64,000 nt of DNA from Urechis unicinctus (taxonomy: Eukaryota > Annelida > Polychaeta > Xenopneusta > Urechidae), in assembly GCA_034190875.2 (NCBI GenBank), contig CM067344.1:32722608-32786607 (forward strand), written 5' to 3'. How positions within the stretch are numbered: position 1 is the first letter of the stretch; every line of letters begins with the position of its first letter. The notes beneath the pieces are model-generated. The model did not search any database. It saw only the letters and a list, made by a program, of their open reading frames with translations, and was not told the origin of the DNA. The position numbers and the translations under genes are program-made. Positions 34,200 to 45,600 of the stretch are shown one piece after another.

Positions 34200-35997
34200 T
34201 CATAGCCCCATTGTGGTGCTGTGTCCGAGTCAATGTGTGCTTCTATGTGACTGAATTGCTTTTTCCTAGTCATTCCTGCTAATTATTCCAGACACTCGCA
34301 CTATTGTAATTTCACCTTAAATAAATCACTTGTTTATGGTTAATAACACCAGTTAAGAAAGAAAAACAATAAAGCTTAGCTCGATTTGCATCACAAGCAA
34401 CGATGTATCATCAATTCTGACGGACACCTATATGCTTCATGCATTACGGTTTGTGTCTAGTCGCATCTTTTCTGGTTGTCTGTTTTTCATGCAATGTCCG
34501 CACGATCTGTTTACCTTCGTCACTGTCTACGTGACACAATCTAGAGTGCAGTATGCCTGCTGCTGTAGATCAGCAGCATGTTTCGCTATTAGCCACTCCA
34601 ATGTTTAATTGATTTCTCATATGATAAACATCAACACGCAACACTGTTCTCATATGATAAGCGTTGAAACAGTCACTTGTTCGACAGATTCAGTTTCATT
34701 CATTAAAGTAGATAAAGGATCCTACTTGCAAAACTTGCAAAACTTCTTAGCATTGCATGGCAAAAATGTATGCTGTTGAAAAATACCTATTAGTTGACTT
34801 AAATTTAGCTTTAAATATAGTAACCGACTTTGGCTTCTCAAGGCGTCGACATATGGCCATTTAGAGTTTGTTAAACGTTTGGAGGACATCACGATTTGTT
34901 CTACCGTCATTGTATTGTAGTCTAAAATTGTGTTAATTTTCGTTCATTGGTTCATTTATGGAATGTGAGTCATACATCCATAGGTTCAGGACATAACCAT
35001 CAGACTACTGTTACGGATCCATGCAAGTAAATGGGTATAATGTTCTTTACTTCAAAAACTACAAGAGACAACATACAGAGTACGACATATAAAGAAACGA
35101 TTTAAATAACCAATATAGCACGAAACGGTAGGAGTCGTTAAGCACAAAACATAAAACACTCTCAATTTTAATATAGTACGAAACGCCATCTCCATATGAC
35201 ACGTAGCAGCTTTGAATTCCAACTTAGCAGTAGCCTCTGGACATCACCAGAGTAACTCCATACCACAGTTTTATAATCTATATTCGGACTTGCGGGATAC
35301 GGAATCCGTACCCCCACATTAAGAGATAAAAATCCCAACATTTTCCACTTATTTTTCAAATGACGTCTCGTTTTCATCACTACGACCATAAAGAGTGCCG
35401 ACATTCACGGTGAAACACCTCCTAAAATTGCCTCTGACAACTTGCGTTCAACTGGAAAATAAACTGCTAACATAGCACATAGACAATATCAACAACCGCA
35501 AAGCGTGTAGGTCACTGGCCTTACAGTCACGGACTGAGTGTCCCACATGCCCATGCATATGGGCAATCACACAAGTTGCCTTGTTCAAGCAACACGAGCT
35601 ACAGTATCGATAAACATACATATTACATATCACTCGACTGCATACAAGGACATACATAAACCAATCTAATAATTTTACTCTCTTCACCACAATTTCGAAA
35701 ACGAAATACATAAATATTTACACAGCGCAAACAGTTGAACACGGTACAAGACTTCCAAATTCCTTCGATTGTGGTCAATAACTTCACAGAAACAATATCA
35801 TACAAACACAATTAATCAATACTAATACAGAACATGTTACTAGTGTCACATCCTTGCTTTACAACACTTTATTTCCCTCAATTGCATACCAGCAACTAGA
35901 ATATTACATTAACTAAAAGGCGAGAGTACCCCCACCAGCCAAATAACCGGGGCCAGGGGCAGCTGATATCAGCCAACAGCATTGGTGCAGATGGCCC
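34200..35997. other. No recognisable gene
   Basis: About 1.8 kb with short open frames only; nothing supported. Confidence 0.4.
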
Positions 35998-35998
35998 C

Positions 35999-36282
35999 GG
36001 GGGGGGGGGGGGGCACTTAATGGTATAGAGGTAGTACATATGTGCCGCGCGACGGGGTATGTTATTTCGGCCTCTTGACTTGTACGACGGCTTTTTGGCC
36101 TCATACTTGTACGACGGGGTATGTTTTTGTGCTTCAATCTGTACGAGGGGTTATACATTCGCATAATACCTTGTACGACGGGGTATGCTTTTGGCCATTT
36201 TGACCTTGTACGACGGGTACGGGTTTTCGAGGTCCCGCGGCACACCCCTATCCAGAATAAGGCCAAGTGCCCCCCCCCCCCG
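35999..36282 (-). mobile_element. G-tract MITE, copy B
   Basis: Starts with about 15 G then GCACTTAATGG, ends GGCCAAGTGCC then about 12 C. The interior has CTTGTACGACGGGGTATG units of about 33 bp. GCAGATGGC occurs directly before and after the element, a perfect 9-bp target duplication. Confidence 0.88.
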
Positions 36283-36443
36283 GGCAGATGGCATCGTATA
36301 CTACCCCCCTCGCTCATTCATCTATCGCCAAGTATACACAAGAAGCGCACATTCATTCCAGCATGCAATTTATCACTACTTAATTAAAACCTTTATCAAC
36401 GCTTGCGAACTATGCGCACCCATTCTCCATACCGGTTTAGGGC

Positions 36444-36729
36444 CCGGGGGGGGGGGGGCACTTAAGTGTATAGAGGTAGTATATATGTGCCGCGCGACGG
36501 GGTATGTTTATTCGGCGTCTCGACTTGTACGACGGGTTTTTGGGTTCATACTTGTACGACGTGGTATGTTTTTCAGCTTCAATCTGTACGACGGGTTATA
36601 CATTTGCATAATACCTTGTACGACTGGGTATGCTTTTGGCCATTTTGACCTTGTACGACGGGTACGGGTTTACGAGGTCCCGCGGCATACCCCTACCCAG
36701 AATAAAGCCAAGTGCCCCCCCCCCCCCTC
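36444..36729 (-). mobile_element. G-tract MITE, copy C
   Basis: Starts with about 13 G then GCACTTAAGTG, ends AAGCCAAGTGCC then about 13 C; about 85-90 % identical to copy B. Flanked by GGTTTAGGG and GGTTTGGGG, a 9-bp target duplication with one change. Confidence 0.88.
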
Positions 36730-37788
36730 GGGGTTTGGGGTGTGCACGTGGCCTTTTTGACGCGAAATCGCCGAAAGACCAGAGTCTACATTCACAGCTT
36801 TCGCACGCTTGCTACAAATAGAATGTACCTATTGTGTCTCTAAGTCTCTCGCAAGGGTCCTATTTCATTTAACCAATACACTCGAACGGCCCCTCTAAAG
36901 GCAAGTTTCCCGCACGCCGCCTCTTGGGAGGCCGAGCTCTCAATGTAACCTGTCACCATCGGTAATTTATATAATGCCAGCTGATTTAACTTTGCAGTTA
37001 CTGGTAGGTTTATTAATGACCTTCAAGCTCTGAGAGATATATTTCAACGCTTCTTGAGGATATTATGATTGAAACCCCATCACCATCCGCCCTCTCTGAC
37101 AAGAGAACCCACGTACACCAATGGCTAACCTGGTGCCCGTTCTGGATATGAATTCAGCCATATTGGCCAATTATTTATTCTGAAAAGAGGACAGTTATTT
37201 TAGTACATGCGTGAGCTCTCACCCTGACATTTTGCTGTGACGTTTCCCTATTCTCAGAATGTACAATAGTTTATGCTGTCAAAAAACGTGGAGATCAATG
37301 GTAGATGGAATCAATTATTAATGGCAGATGGATTTAGTTGACTTTATAATCAGGTATTGACACATATTGATCTATGGCGGCTTGCTAATTACGTAAAACA
37401 ACAAAGCACAATACGTCATTTGTTTACATGACATTACCTTCTAATCAAGTATCTAGGTCCTGTTTCTACCATTGGGTACAGCAGTCGATTCATATTGATA
37501 GCCCCATTCAACATTTCAAGATGCACCCTAAGTGACCGTTAATATAGTCGTTTACGCAATACCTGAGTCAAATGAACCTCATTATTTCAAAACCTGCTTT
37601 ACAAATGATTGATGTCAGCAGCATTGATAATTACAATTCTTATTGACACCAGTGAGCATAGGTAAAAAATAATGCTAGGTAAAGGTTCTGCGTAAAGTTA
37701 AGAAAGCCCAAATTAACTTGCTATATGTGGTTGAACAAGCACAGCATCATAAAATAGTTCTCTTTCTTTTCAGCAAACTGGAGGACAT
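36730..37788. other. Upstream region of the fucosyltransferase gene
   Basis: No gene. 37,017-37,083 repeats 7,024-7,090. A good acceptor (TTTCTTTTCAG) at 37,773 suggests that a 5' untranslated exon lies further upstream. Confidence 0.4.
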
Positions 37789-37808
37789 CATGGTCAACTA
37801 CCGACGAT

Positions 37809-38909
37809 ATGTCTTCATTACAGGAACCGTGTGTTTTCAGTGTGCTGTTGGTTGCTTGGTGTAACACGAATACATTATATCCGCATCCAGAGGGTCAGGA
37901 TATCGAGCCTCTGACAGCAATACACAGTAAACTTGCCCAGCCTACGATGCGGCGCAACTTTGTTACTCCCGATATCTCTATTAACAACAATGCATCTTCA
38001 AACCTTTATGAAGTTGTCATCAAACACAGCCATATTGGCACGATCTCAACGAGCGAATTAGACACCAAGAAAGTGATTGATCCTTTTGCGGCTGGTTGCG
38101 GAGACGGAATTGCTAAACCAAGGTCAAGTACCATTAAGATTCTTTTGTGGGGAGTCAAACCCCACTGGCACTGCATGGGAAAAGCACAAAAAATATGCCA
38201 CATTGGAGATAGAAATGTTTGTACATTTTCAACGGATCCAGGGACCTTTTATAATAGTGATGTCATCATGGTGGAAGCTTTCAGACCGAAATTGTCACCA
38301 ATTAACTTTATCAAAAGTCGATCTCGTCATCAGAAGCTTATATACCACCAACAAGAAGCTCCATATATTTCTTGGCATTCCGGCTTGCAGCGTACCAAGC
38401 ATGATTTCACTCATGCATTCAATATCACAAGTACATTTGCCTTCGACTCAGACGTTCCATTCTGGACAGAAGAGGAGGTCATTCAACAGATTAACAGAAG
38501 CAAGCTAAGAGAGCTCCAGTCTGTGAATATCAATTACGCTGCTAACAAAACTAAGATGGTGGCTTGGTTTGTCAGCAACTGCAATGCTCAGTCCCAGAGG
38601 GATAAGTATGTCAAGGTAAGGCCAACATTGCATTAATCACTACCCCTGCAGTCCCAGAGGGACGAGTATGTTAAGGTAAGGCCAACATTGCATTAACCAC
38701 TACCCCTGCACAAATGTGCACCCATAAATAAAACTCGACTATCTTTGGTGTTTATTATGTGTACAGGAGTTACGGAAATTCATCTCGGTGGACATAATGG
38801 GTCGTTGTGGAAACAGATCCATTGGATGCGGGGCGCGCTTGCATTACGCAAACTGTGACTCGGATTTCCTGTCTAAGCAATACAAGTTCTATTTGTCTTT
38901 CGAGAACAG
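37809..38909 (+). CDS. GT10 alpha-1,3-fucosyltransferase, 5' part (exons 1 and 2a)
   Basis: Transfers fucose from GDP-fucose to N-acetylglucosamine on glycans in the Golgi, as known for this family. The coding exon 37,809-38,615 (269 codons) ends CAAG/GTAAGG; the next starts at 38,767 after TACAG and encodes FISVDIMGRCGN and QYKFYLSFENS, the core of the GT10 fold. The N-terminus has only about ten hydrophobic residues (CVFSVLLVAW), a weak type II anchor; an overlapping ATG at 37,790 starts a more convincing Arg-Arg/hydrophobic segment in another frame, so the true start may need a frameshift or another exon. The middle contains WHSGLQR and FAFDSDVPFW. At 38,909, inside the FENS motif, the gene is cut by an 11.84-kb insertion and resumes at 50,753. 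Confidence 0.88.
38589..38708. repeat. 60-bp tandem duplication of a coding exon end and its splice donor
   Basis: The last 27 coding bases, the donor GTAAGG and 27 intron bases are repeated once with four changes. Only the first donor gives an open frame; reading through to the second meets a TAA. Confidence 0.93.
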
Positions 38910-39030
38910 GGGCCGTATTCACCAACCGACTTAAGTCTAAGTTTTGTCTAAAATCGCTGAGCCGTGACTTAGCGGTATTCACCAACAAACTTAAGTTTAA
39001 GTTTTGACTCAAAACGTGCTCAAAGCTGAG
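38910..39030. repeat. Left terminal inverted repeat of the outer element
   Basis: About 115 bp with two copies of GTATTCACCAAC at 38,915 and 38,972; mirrored at 50,630-50,749. Confidence 0.85.
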
Positions 39031-40112
39031 ACACCTTCGACGGTGACTTAAGTTTTTAATAATGACTTAAATATGGCCGACACAGTTAACATCAACATTC
39101 CGCGGCTGTTTTGTTCGTGATTTTAAGAGTTAATATTTGATTATAGCTCATAATTAAGTTAAATGAGAAATAAATCGACAAGCTTTTCCATTTACACGTT
39201 AAATTTTAGCAATGTTTATACAACTGGCCGGATGAGACTACAATCGGTCCGCGAAGCGAGATATTTCGCTCGCGACCATATTTTGACATACACTGCCAAG
39301 ATGACAGCGAACACATGTCCTCGGGTCGATGATGTTTACGTGGCATTTGTGTCACATGCAAAGTATAACGTCTGCTAAATATCATCGGAAAATAGTCAGT
39401 CATTCAATCAGAAGATGGCGATACTGTTTTGTATTAAAAAGCTTCGCCCGTTACAACGATAAAATCTCATTATGATGATTAATAACCCGGCCATCATAAA
39501 GTATCGAGGCCGAGAGGCGATATGTCAAATGTCAGCTGCATTGAAATGTAAGTCATACATTGTATCGACAAATTATATTTAATCTATCTTTTGCGGAATG
39601 AGGGAACATGATTTGGTTTAAATGTCGTGCTGACAACTATTTAAAATACTCCAGTCTACATTGCGTTTACATTGGATAGATTTTGACAGTAGTCTATCGG
39701 TGAGAACTGAAATACTTCATCCATATTGAATATATAAAGTTCCGAACAAAATTGACCAATAACCCAGAGTTCAATCATATATTTAGTTATAATCTTTACA
39801 AGATCTTTGGTTCAATATTAAATGGAGAGGTTGGTTTAGGTATCAATTTCCAATTACCAAGGAAGGTATTTATGACAGGGGGACACATTACCAAGACTCT
39901 TAAACACTTATGATATATATTGAACACAGAAAAATGGAATTGCTGGTGGAATAGACAGTAAGTAAATGACTAAGTTAATTTGATGTGGTAATGGTATGTT
40001 TTTATTCCATTCTACCTATGTTCAGACACTGTTAAAAACATACTTATAAATATCATTTTTCTCATACATCCTGTTGTTGATCTAGGTGCCAGTGCCAACA
40101 ATTATATATCAC
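39031..40112. other. Interior of the outer element, left half
   Basis: No gene recognised; open frames at 39,163-39,403 match no family I know. Confidence 0.4.
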
Positions 40113-40990
40113 AAGAAGCAAGCACTTCTACAAGTGAGTTATAATATTCTTATAGTATATGAAAACAAATCCTGCCATCATATGATGATAATGATAAGTC
40201 ATAATTTCCTTAGCAATATTGTAAATACATTATATCAACAAATTTTGTGTTTTAAGATAGATGTGAACTTGAGTATGCTGTCCAATTGATATGTTGCTGT
40301 AGTTTTTCATCGAACATGGGCTGTACCAAACGCTAAAACATCCAATTATTCGCTAAACATTAATCAGCAAGATTGGCCAGGGATCGTATTGCCTAAACAA
40401 ATTTTGAATTTTGCAACCATTTTTTAATTTTCAACATTTGTATACAAAAGAAAATGACAAACAATCTTTTTCCAGAAGAGTGATTTAAAGAATTGAACTC
40501 AAAACACGACACCACAATTCATCCTTTTTCATTTGAAGTTCAAGGGCTTTAGTTGCCATTTCATCTTTTGTTATCTGCACCTCAAGGGATTTTTTTTTCT
40601 AGGTGGAGAATATCAGTCCTGAGGTTTGTTTTGATCCGTTTCAACCTCGGTTGATCAATGCCCATGGCTGTTACACATCAATATGCCAAACTGTTGTTAT
40701 TGAGTCTTCATGGTTGTGGTAATTTGATATGAGTATTCTACATATATAGCTTACACATTGCAGCTTTGGTCTTGGGTGTCTTCTTACTCTTAGTAAGTTC
40801 ACAATTATCTTAAAACACAACATTTGATGATATAATGTATTTACATGTTACTTCACTGTTGTATATTGAAAGCACCATTGCTAATGAAAGTATGACTTAT
40901 GAAAGTTATCATTATCATCATATGATGGCAGGATTTGTTTTCATATACAATAAGAATATTATAACCCACATGTAGAAGTGCTTGCTTCTT
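40113..40990. repeat. 878-bp palindromic sub-element (inverted arms about 95 bp)
   Basis: The left arm AAGAAGCAAGCACTTCTAC...ATGAAAACAAATCCTGCCAT recurs inverted at 40,895-40,990, including CATATGATGATAATGATAA. It may be a fold-back element inside the outer element. Its right tip is the target site used by the MULE. No gene in the 680-bp centre. Confidence 0.85.
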
Positions 40991-42027
40991 GGGCGCATGA
41001 TAATCGCAACACGTCGTTGGAGTTGCTAATTATAATATTAGTTAATATTCATGAGAATAGGTAATCACGCGAGAGCTGCGAGATTTTGTCAATTTGGCGG
41101 TAAAATTACCACGAACGCCGATCAAGGTTTGCAAGAAGTCATCGTCGTGTATGTGGCTTGTCAATTTGGCGGTAAAATTACCACGAACGCCGATCAAGGT
41201 TTGCAAGAAGTCATCGTCGTGTATGTGGCTTCATAAAGTTTATTTAATGCTGTGTTAATTCGTCATCAGAATCTCAACATAATGTAATATCTTTTAGTAC
41301 ATCCATCCACGTGTTGTGTTATTGCAAACCATAACATGTCCTGGGAGGTTCATACAATATGATAGTTATAGCACCTCCATCCACGTGTTGTGTTATTACA
41401 AACCACAACATGTCCTGGGAGGTTCATACAATATGATAGTTATAGCACCTCCATCCACGTGTTGTGTTATTGCAAACCACAACATGTCCTGGGAGGTTCA
41501 TACAATATGATAGTTACGTACCTCCATCCACGTGTTTTGTCATCAAATCCTCAACACTATATAACATTCACGTACCTCCATCCACGTGTTGTGTTATTAC
41601 AAACCACAACATGTCCTGGGAGGTTCATACAATATGATAGTTACGTACCTCCATCCACGTGTTTTGTCATCAAATCCTCAACACTATATAACATTCACGT
41701 ACCTCCATCCACGTGTTGTGTTATTACAAACCACAACATGTCCTGGGAGGTTCATACAATATGATAGTTACGCACCTCCATCCACGTGTTTTGTCATCAA
41801 ATCCTCAACACTATATAACATTCACGTACCTCCATCCACGTGTTGTGTTATTACAAACCACAACATGTCCTGGGAGGTTCATACAATATGATAGTTATAG
41901 CACCTCCATCCACGTGTTGTGTTATTGCAAACCACAACATGTCCTGGGAGGTTCATACAATATGATAGTTACGCACCTCCATCCACGTGTTGTGTTGCTA
42001 CAAACCACAACATGTCCTGAGAGGTTG
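40991..42027. repeat. Left TIR of the MULE, with internal tandem repeats
   Basis: Order from the tip inwards: about 95 bp unique, two 72-bp units (41,087-41,232; CAATTTGGCGGTAAAATTAC), a spacer, then about ten units of a 74-bp repeat (CCTCCATCCACGTGTTGTGT...CATGTCCTGGGAGGTTCAT). Three of these alternate with a 53-bp variant (CGTGTTTTGTCATCAAATCC), giving 127-bp higher-order units. The open frames here are repeat artefacts. Confidence 0.95.
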
Positions 42028-42628
42028 ATCTATTTATTTTCACAACAGACAACACAAAATACCGAATAAATATATATAAGTAGGGTTGTTCAGATTTTTG
42101 TAACTCGGTTCTATTTTTTTTTTAAATGCACAGAAGCAGTTTGTTCAAAATATTTTCCTACTCACTAACCAAATATTAATAACTTTCAAAGAACTTAAGT
42201 GGTTCAATGTTCGCATTAGAACATATCAATTGGTCAAGTTTCAGATAAATGGAACGAAAATTGATAGGGTGTTTTCCCCTTGTCAAACGCAAACCAATCA
42301 GTGCACAGGTATTTGCTTTTTATATACAATTGTTATTACAAGATAGAAAACCAACCATAAAACATCTTGCAACGAGTCATACTTTAGCTAATCAAGTTTG
42401 TGCAAGTTTTCCCCTGACAAAGTCAAAGGTTGTGACGCATCAGCATCTTTAAGACCCAGAGGCCGATATTTTACAATGCTGAGATAATCAATTCAAAGCT
42501 ACAACAACACGAGAATCTTTCTAACTATTTCCATAACTTCAAGGCATTTTGATCACTATTAAATAACTTTCGAGACTTGGAAATGGATCAAAGTTTTTTC
42601 ATGACCGTACACGCCCTGTATGCATGAA
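42028..42628. other. MULE interior downstream of the transposase gene
   Basis: No gene. It includes the 3' untranslated region of the minus-strand gene; related short words (TTTTCCCCTTGTCAAA and TTTTCCCCTGACAAAG) occur at 42,275 and 42,408. Confidence 0.5.
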
Positions 42629-45600
42629 TCATGAACAGTTAACACACAAAAAGTGTCCTCTTGGCTTCCTTGTGATGTCAACACATTTGAAGTGGAACCA
42701 TAGTAGGCATCCAGAACAGAGGACCCACTCCACCTTCTTCGCATTTGGTCGGCTGCACCTCTTCCACAGAGCACACTGGTTGGTGCGCACAATACTGTTT
42801 TCGACCAAACGATTGTGGACGTACCTTCGGTATGCCTCACAATGGCGCTGTCCCATTATGTTGGGAGTTATGCCACAGGCAATAGCTTCAGCATTCTGTA
42901 AAAGACAGAAGTTCTGATCTTTGCCTTTTACTGATAATCCACTGTTTTAACTGATGAGAAGTACAAACAACAACAACAATAATTCAACAGGGATGGAAAT
43001 TTACAACAATTGCTACCCGTCCGCAGAACGGGTGGTCGAGACCAGAAAAAGTTACCCGTCCGCAAAAATTCTAACCTTTCCTAGGAAAACTGACACCAAT
43101 CATGGTGCAAATCTTACATTGTATTTCATTACTTTGATCAAATTGACCGGCCCGGCAATAAAACCACCCGTCAGGGAAGGGCGGACGTGTATGCTAGTTT
43201 CAATCCCTGATTCAACAATTATTTCTTACCATCAGCACAAAGATGCCACAGCTAGAACAATCTGTCTGTAGTCCACATGGAATGTCCGATTGTGTCCATC
43301 CCATTAAATTTTCACCGGTCAATCGGGAACGGGTGTCCATGTATTTCCTGCAAATTAAAAATGACGCTTTATGCAAATCACTTGTCTCACAGAAAGCAAA
43401 AAAAAAAAAATAGCATCAAGTGATTTGTAACTAAAACTAATAGTCAAGCTATGAGGCAACTTGGAATTGCAGATAGTGGTTACTTACATCCAGTGTTTAG
43501 CCAACTTTGCACTAGCCTTTCTGTACCGTCTGGTAGTGGGCATTGGGTTGAGAATACTGACCGTAAGGTTTGCTGTGGTGGCTACCAGCAGCATCCAGTG
43601 CTCTCCTGTAGGACCGTGGGTCATGTTTGGGTTTATACCATAGCAATATGGCAATAGCACCACCTCAAACACTTTGCAAACCGCACCTGTATGCAAGATA
43701 ATATAATATGAAATATCAACGGAACATGCCATAGCTGCAATTTTACAAAGCTTCGACTCCTACACATTGCTCATAGTTTTCTTACCACAGACAACACTTA
43801 CTTTCTCGAACAACCATGATGTGTACTGGCCTTGCTCTAGCTTCTGAGTCAAATGAGTTGGCAGATGGAGAACAGTTGAGGGGTTCTCTATTTGCAATAG
43901 CTCCAAATAGGCGTCAATGACCTGCATGCACAAAATAAGAGAAATTACTAAAACAAAGTGCGTCTGAATATAATTTATGTACAAGTAAACTCCTCTTATT
44001 ATTCAGGCATAATCTATATAAGTTCTATAATTGTATTAGTTCAGTAACTCCCCTAACCCGACCCTAAAAAAAACAAATCATCGAAAGAAACATAAACAAC
44101 CTTCAGTAAAAAATGACCAAAATTGGACATGTAATGTGCAGCTGGAATCACAATAATTATGCTGCTGATGATGCATATCCAGCCAACTCCATTTGATTCT
44201 TTAAGTACCCCATAGGCGTCTGAAAAAATAATAAGCACATCTTATGCTGTCAATGTAAGTTGGCAAAGTAAAATGAATCAGGTTAGTTAGCTTCAAAATA
44301 ACACCGTTAGCCTTAAATAAGCTTAAATAAAACAAAATATACTTAAATGATATTTCATACCGAGTCATTCAACCATTTACCAGGCATTAGACATGCCATA
44401 TCTGCAGGTTCCACCACCACACTATTCACTTCCAATGCCTTTTTGAAATGCTGATACTTAGTAGGGATATCGCCAATGAGATGACATGGCCATGGCATAT
44501 GCAGATCTTCCGGAACCTTACTTCTATTGATGTCTGAAAGTGACAATTATTGACAAACTGGAATACAAACATGCATAAATTCAGGATCATACAGAAGAAT
44601 TAGTTATAATAAGGTAAAAATTGTGACCAAGAATATTTACGGTTCAGTGTGAGCCTGCACTTTTTGGTCTGTGATTTTGGCTTCCCATCAGTTTCCGCAG
44701 GAGTATCCGATAAACGGTTGCCACTGGACTGTTCATCTGGCACACAAACAAAATTCACAATTTAACGTCAAACTTGACACGATCACAGTACATCACTTGT
44801 TGAATATGAGGTTCAGTGAAAATAACTTTTCACTCTAGGCATTTTGGCTGGCAATGGCCGGTCAGTGAGGAGAGGCACTAGTGGCTGGTCAGCAGGTGTA
44901 GGAGTGTCTTGCTGCTTATCCGGGAAAAGTGTGCATGTCTTGCCAGCCATGCTTTTCCCGCTAAGTTTCCTCTTCTTCCGGGGTGTTAACTCTCTGGGTT
45001 TTTTCTTGGCTGGCATTTTGCCAGTTTCAAGCAAAAGGCCCCCAGAAGACGGACAACTCTTGTAAAGATTTGCGTACACTGCTGGCAGCATGCGAGTAGC
45101 ATCATTAAGAGCAGAAACAGAATGAGTGAGGTAGGTTAGATTTCTGATCTTTTCTAATTCGTCTCTACATCTTTCAGCTGCAACAGACAACTGTTCGTGG
45201 ACAGCAGGCGAATCTGGTGACTCTGGCAAAGACTGGATGACGATGTCAGTGGAGTCTTCTGTGCCCTCATTTATTGAACTACGCTTCTGACTAGCACATT
45301 GCCAGGAGTCAGACTAGACATCTACAGTGAACAATGGGTTGTCTCTGAAATTTAATCACCATTACCAAAGATATATGTGAATTCTGCTGAAACAAAAAAC
45401 ATGAGGATTATCAAACAACCTGTGAAAATTTCAAATGTCTTAATATCAGGACTCTGATGGTTAGCATTAACAATACATTGTGGAGCATATTGGTATACAT
45501 TAGATCTACACTTTGAAGGCTACAAACTAGTACTACCTGTAAATCAAGGGGAGAGCGCTCCAGCCTAGGCATGCGTGTTTCATAACGGCAGCCATGTGTT

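Noticed and set aside
41316..42069. Overlapping 60-124-codon frames at both MULE ends
   Set aside because: They are translations of the 74/53-bp TIR subrepeats, present identically in both TIRs on opposite strands.
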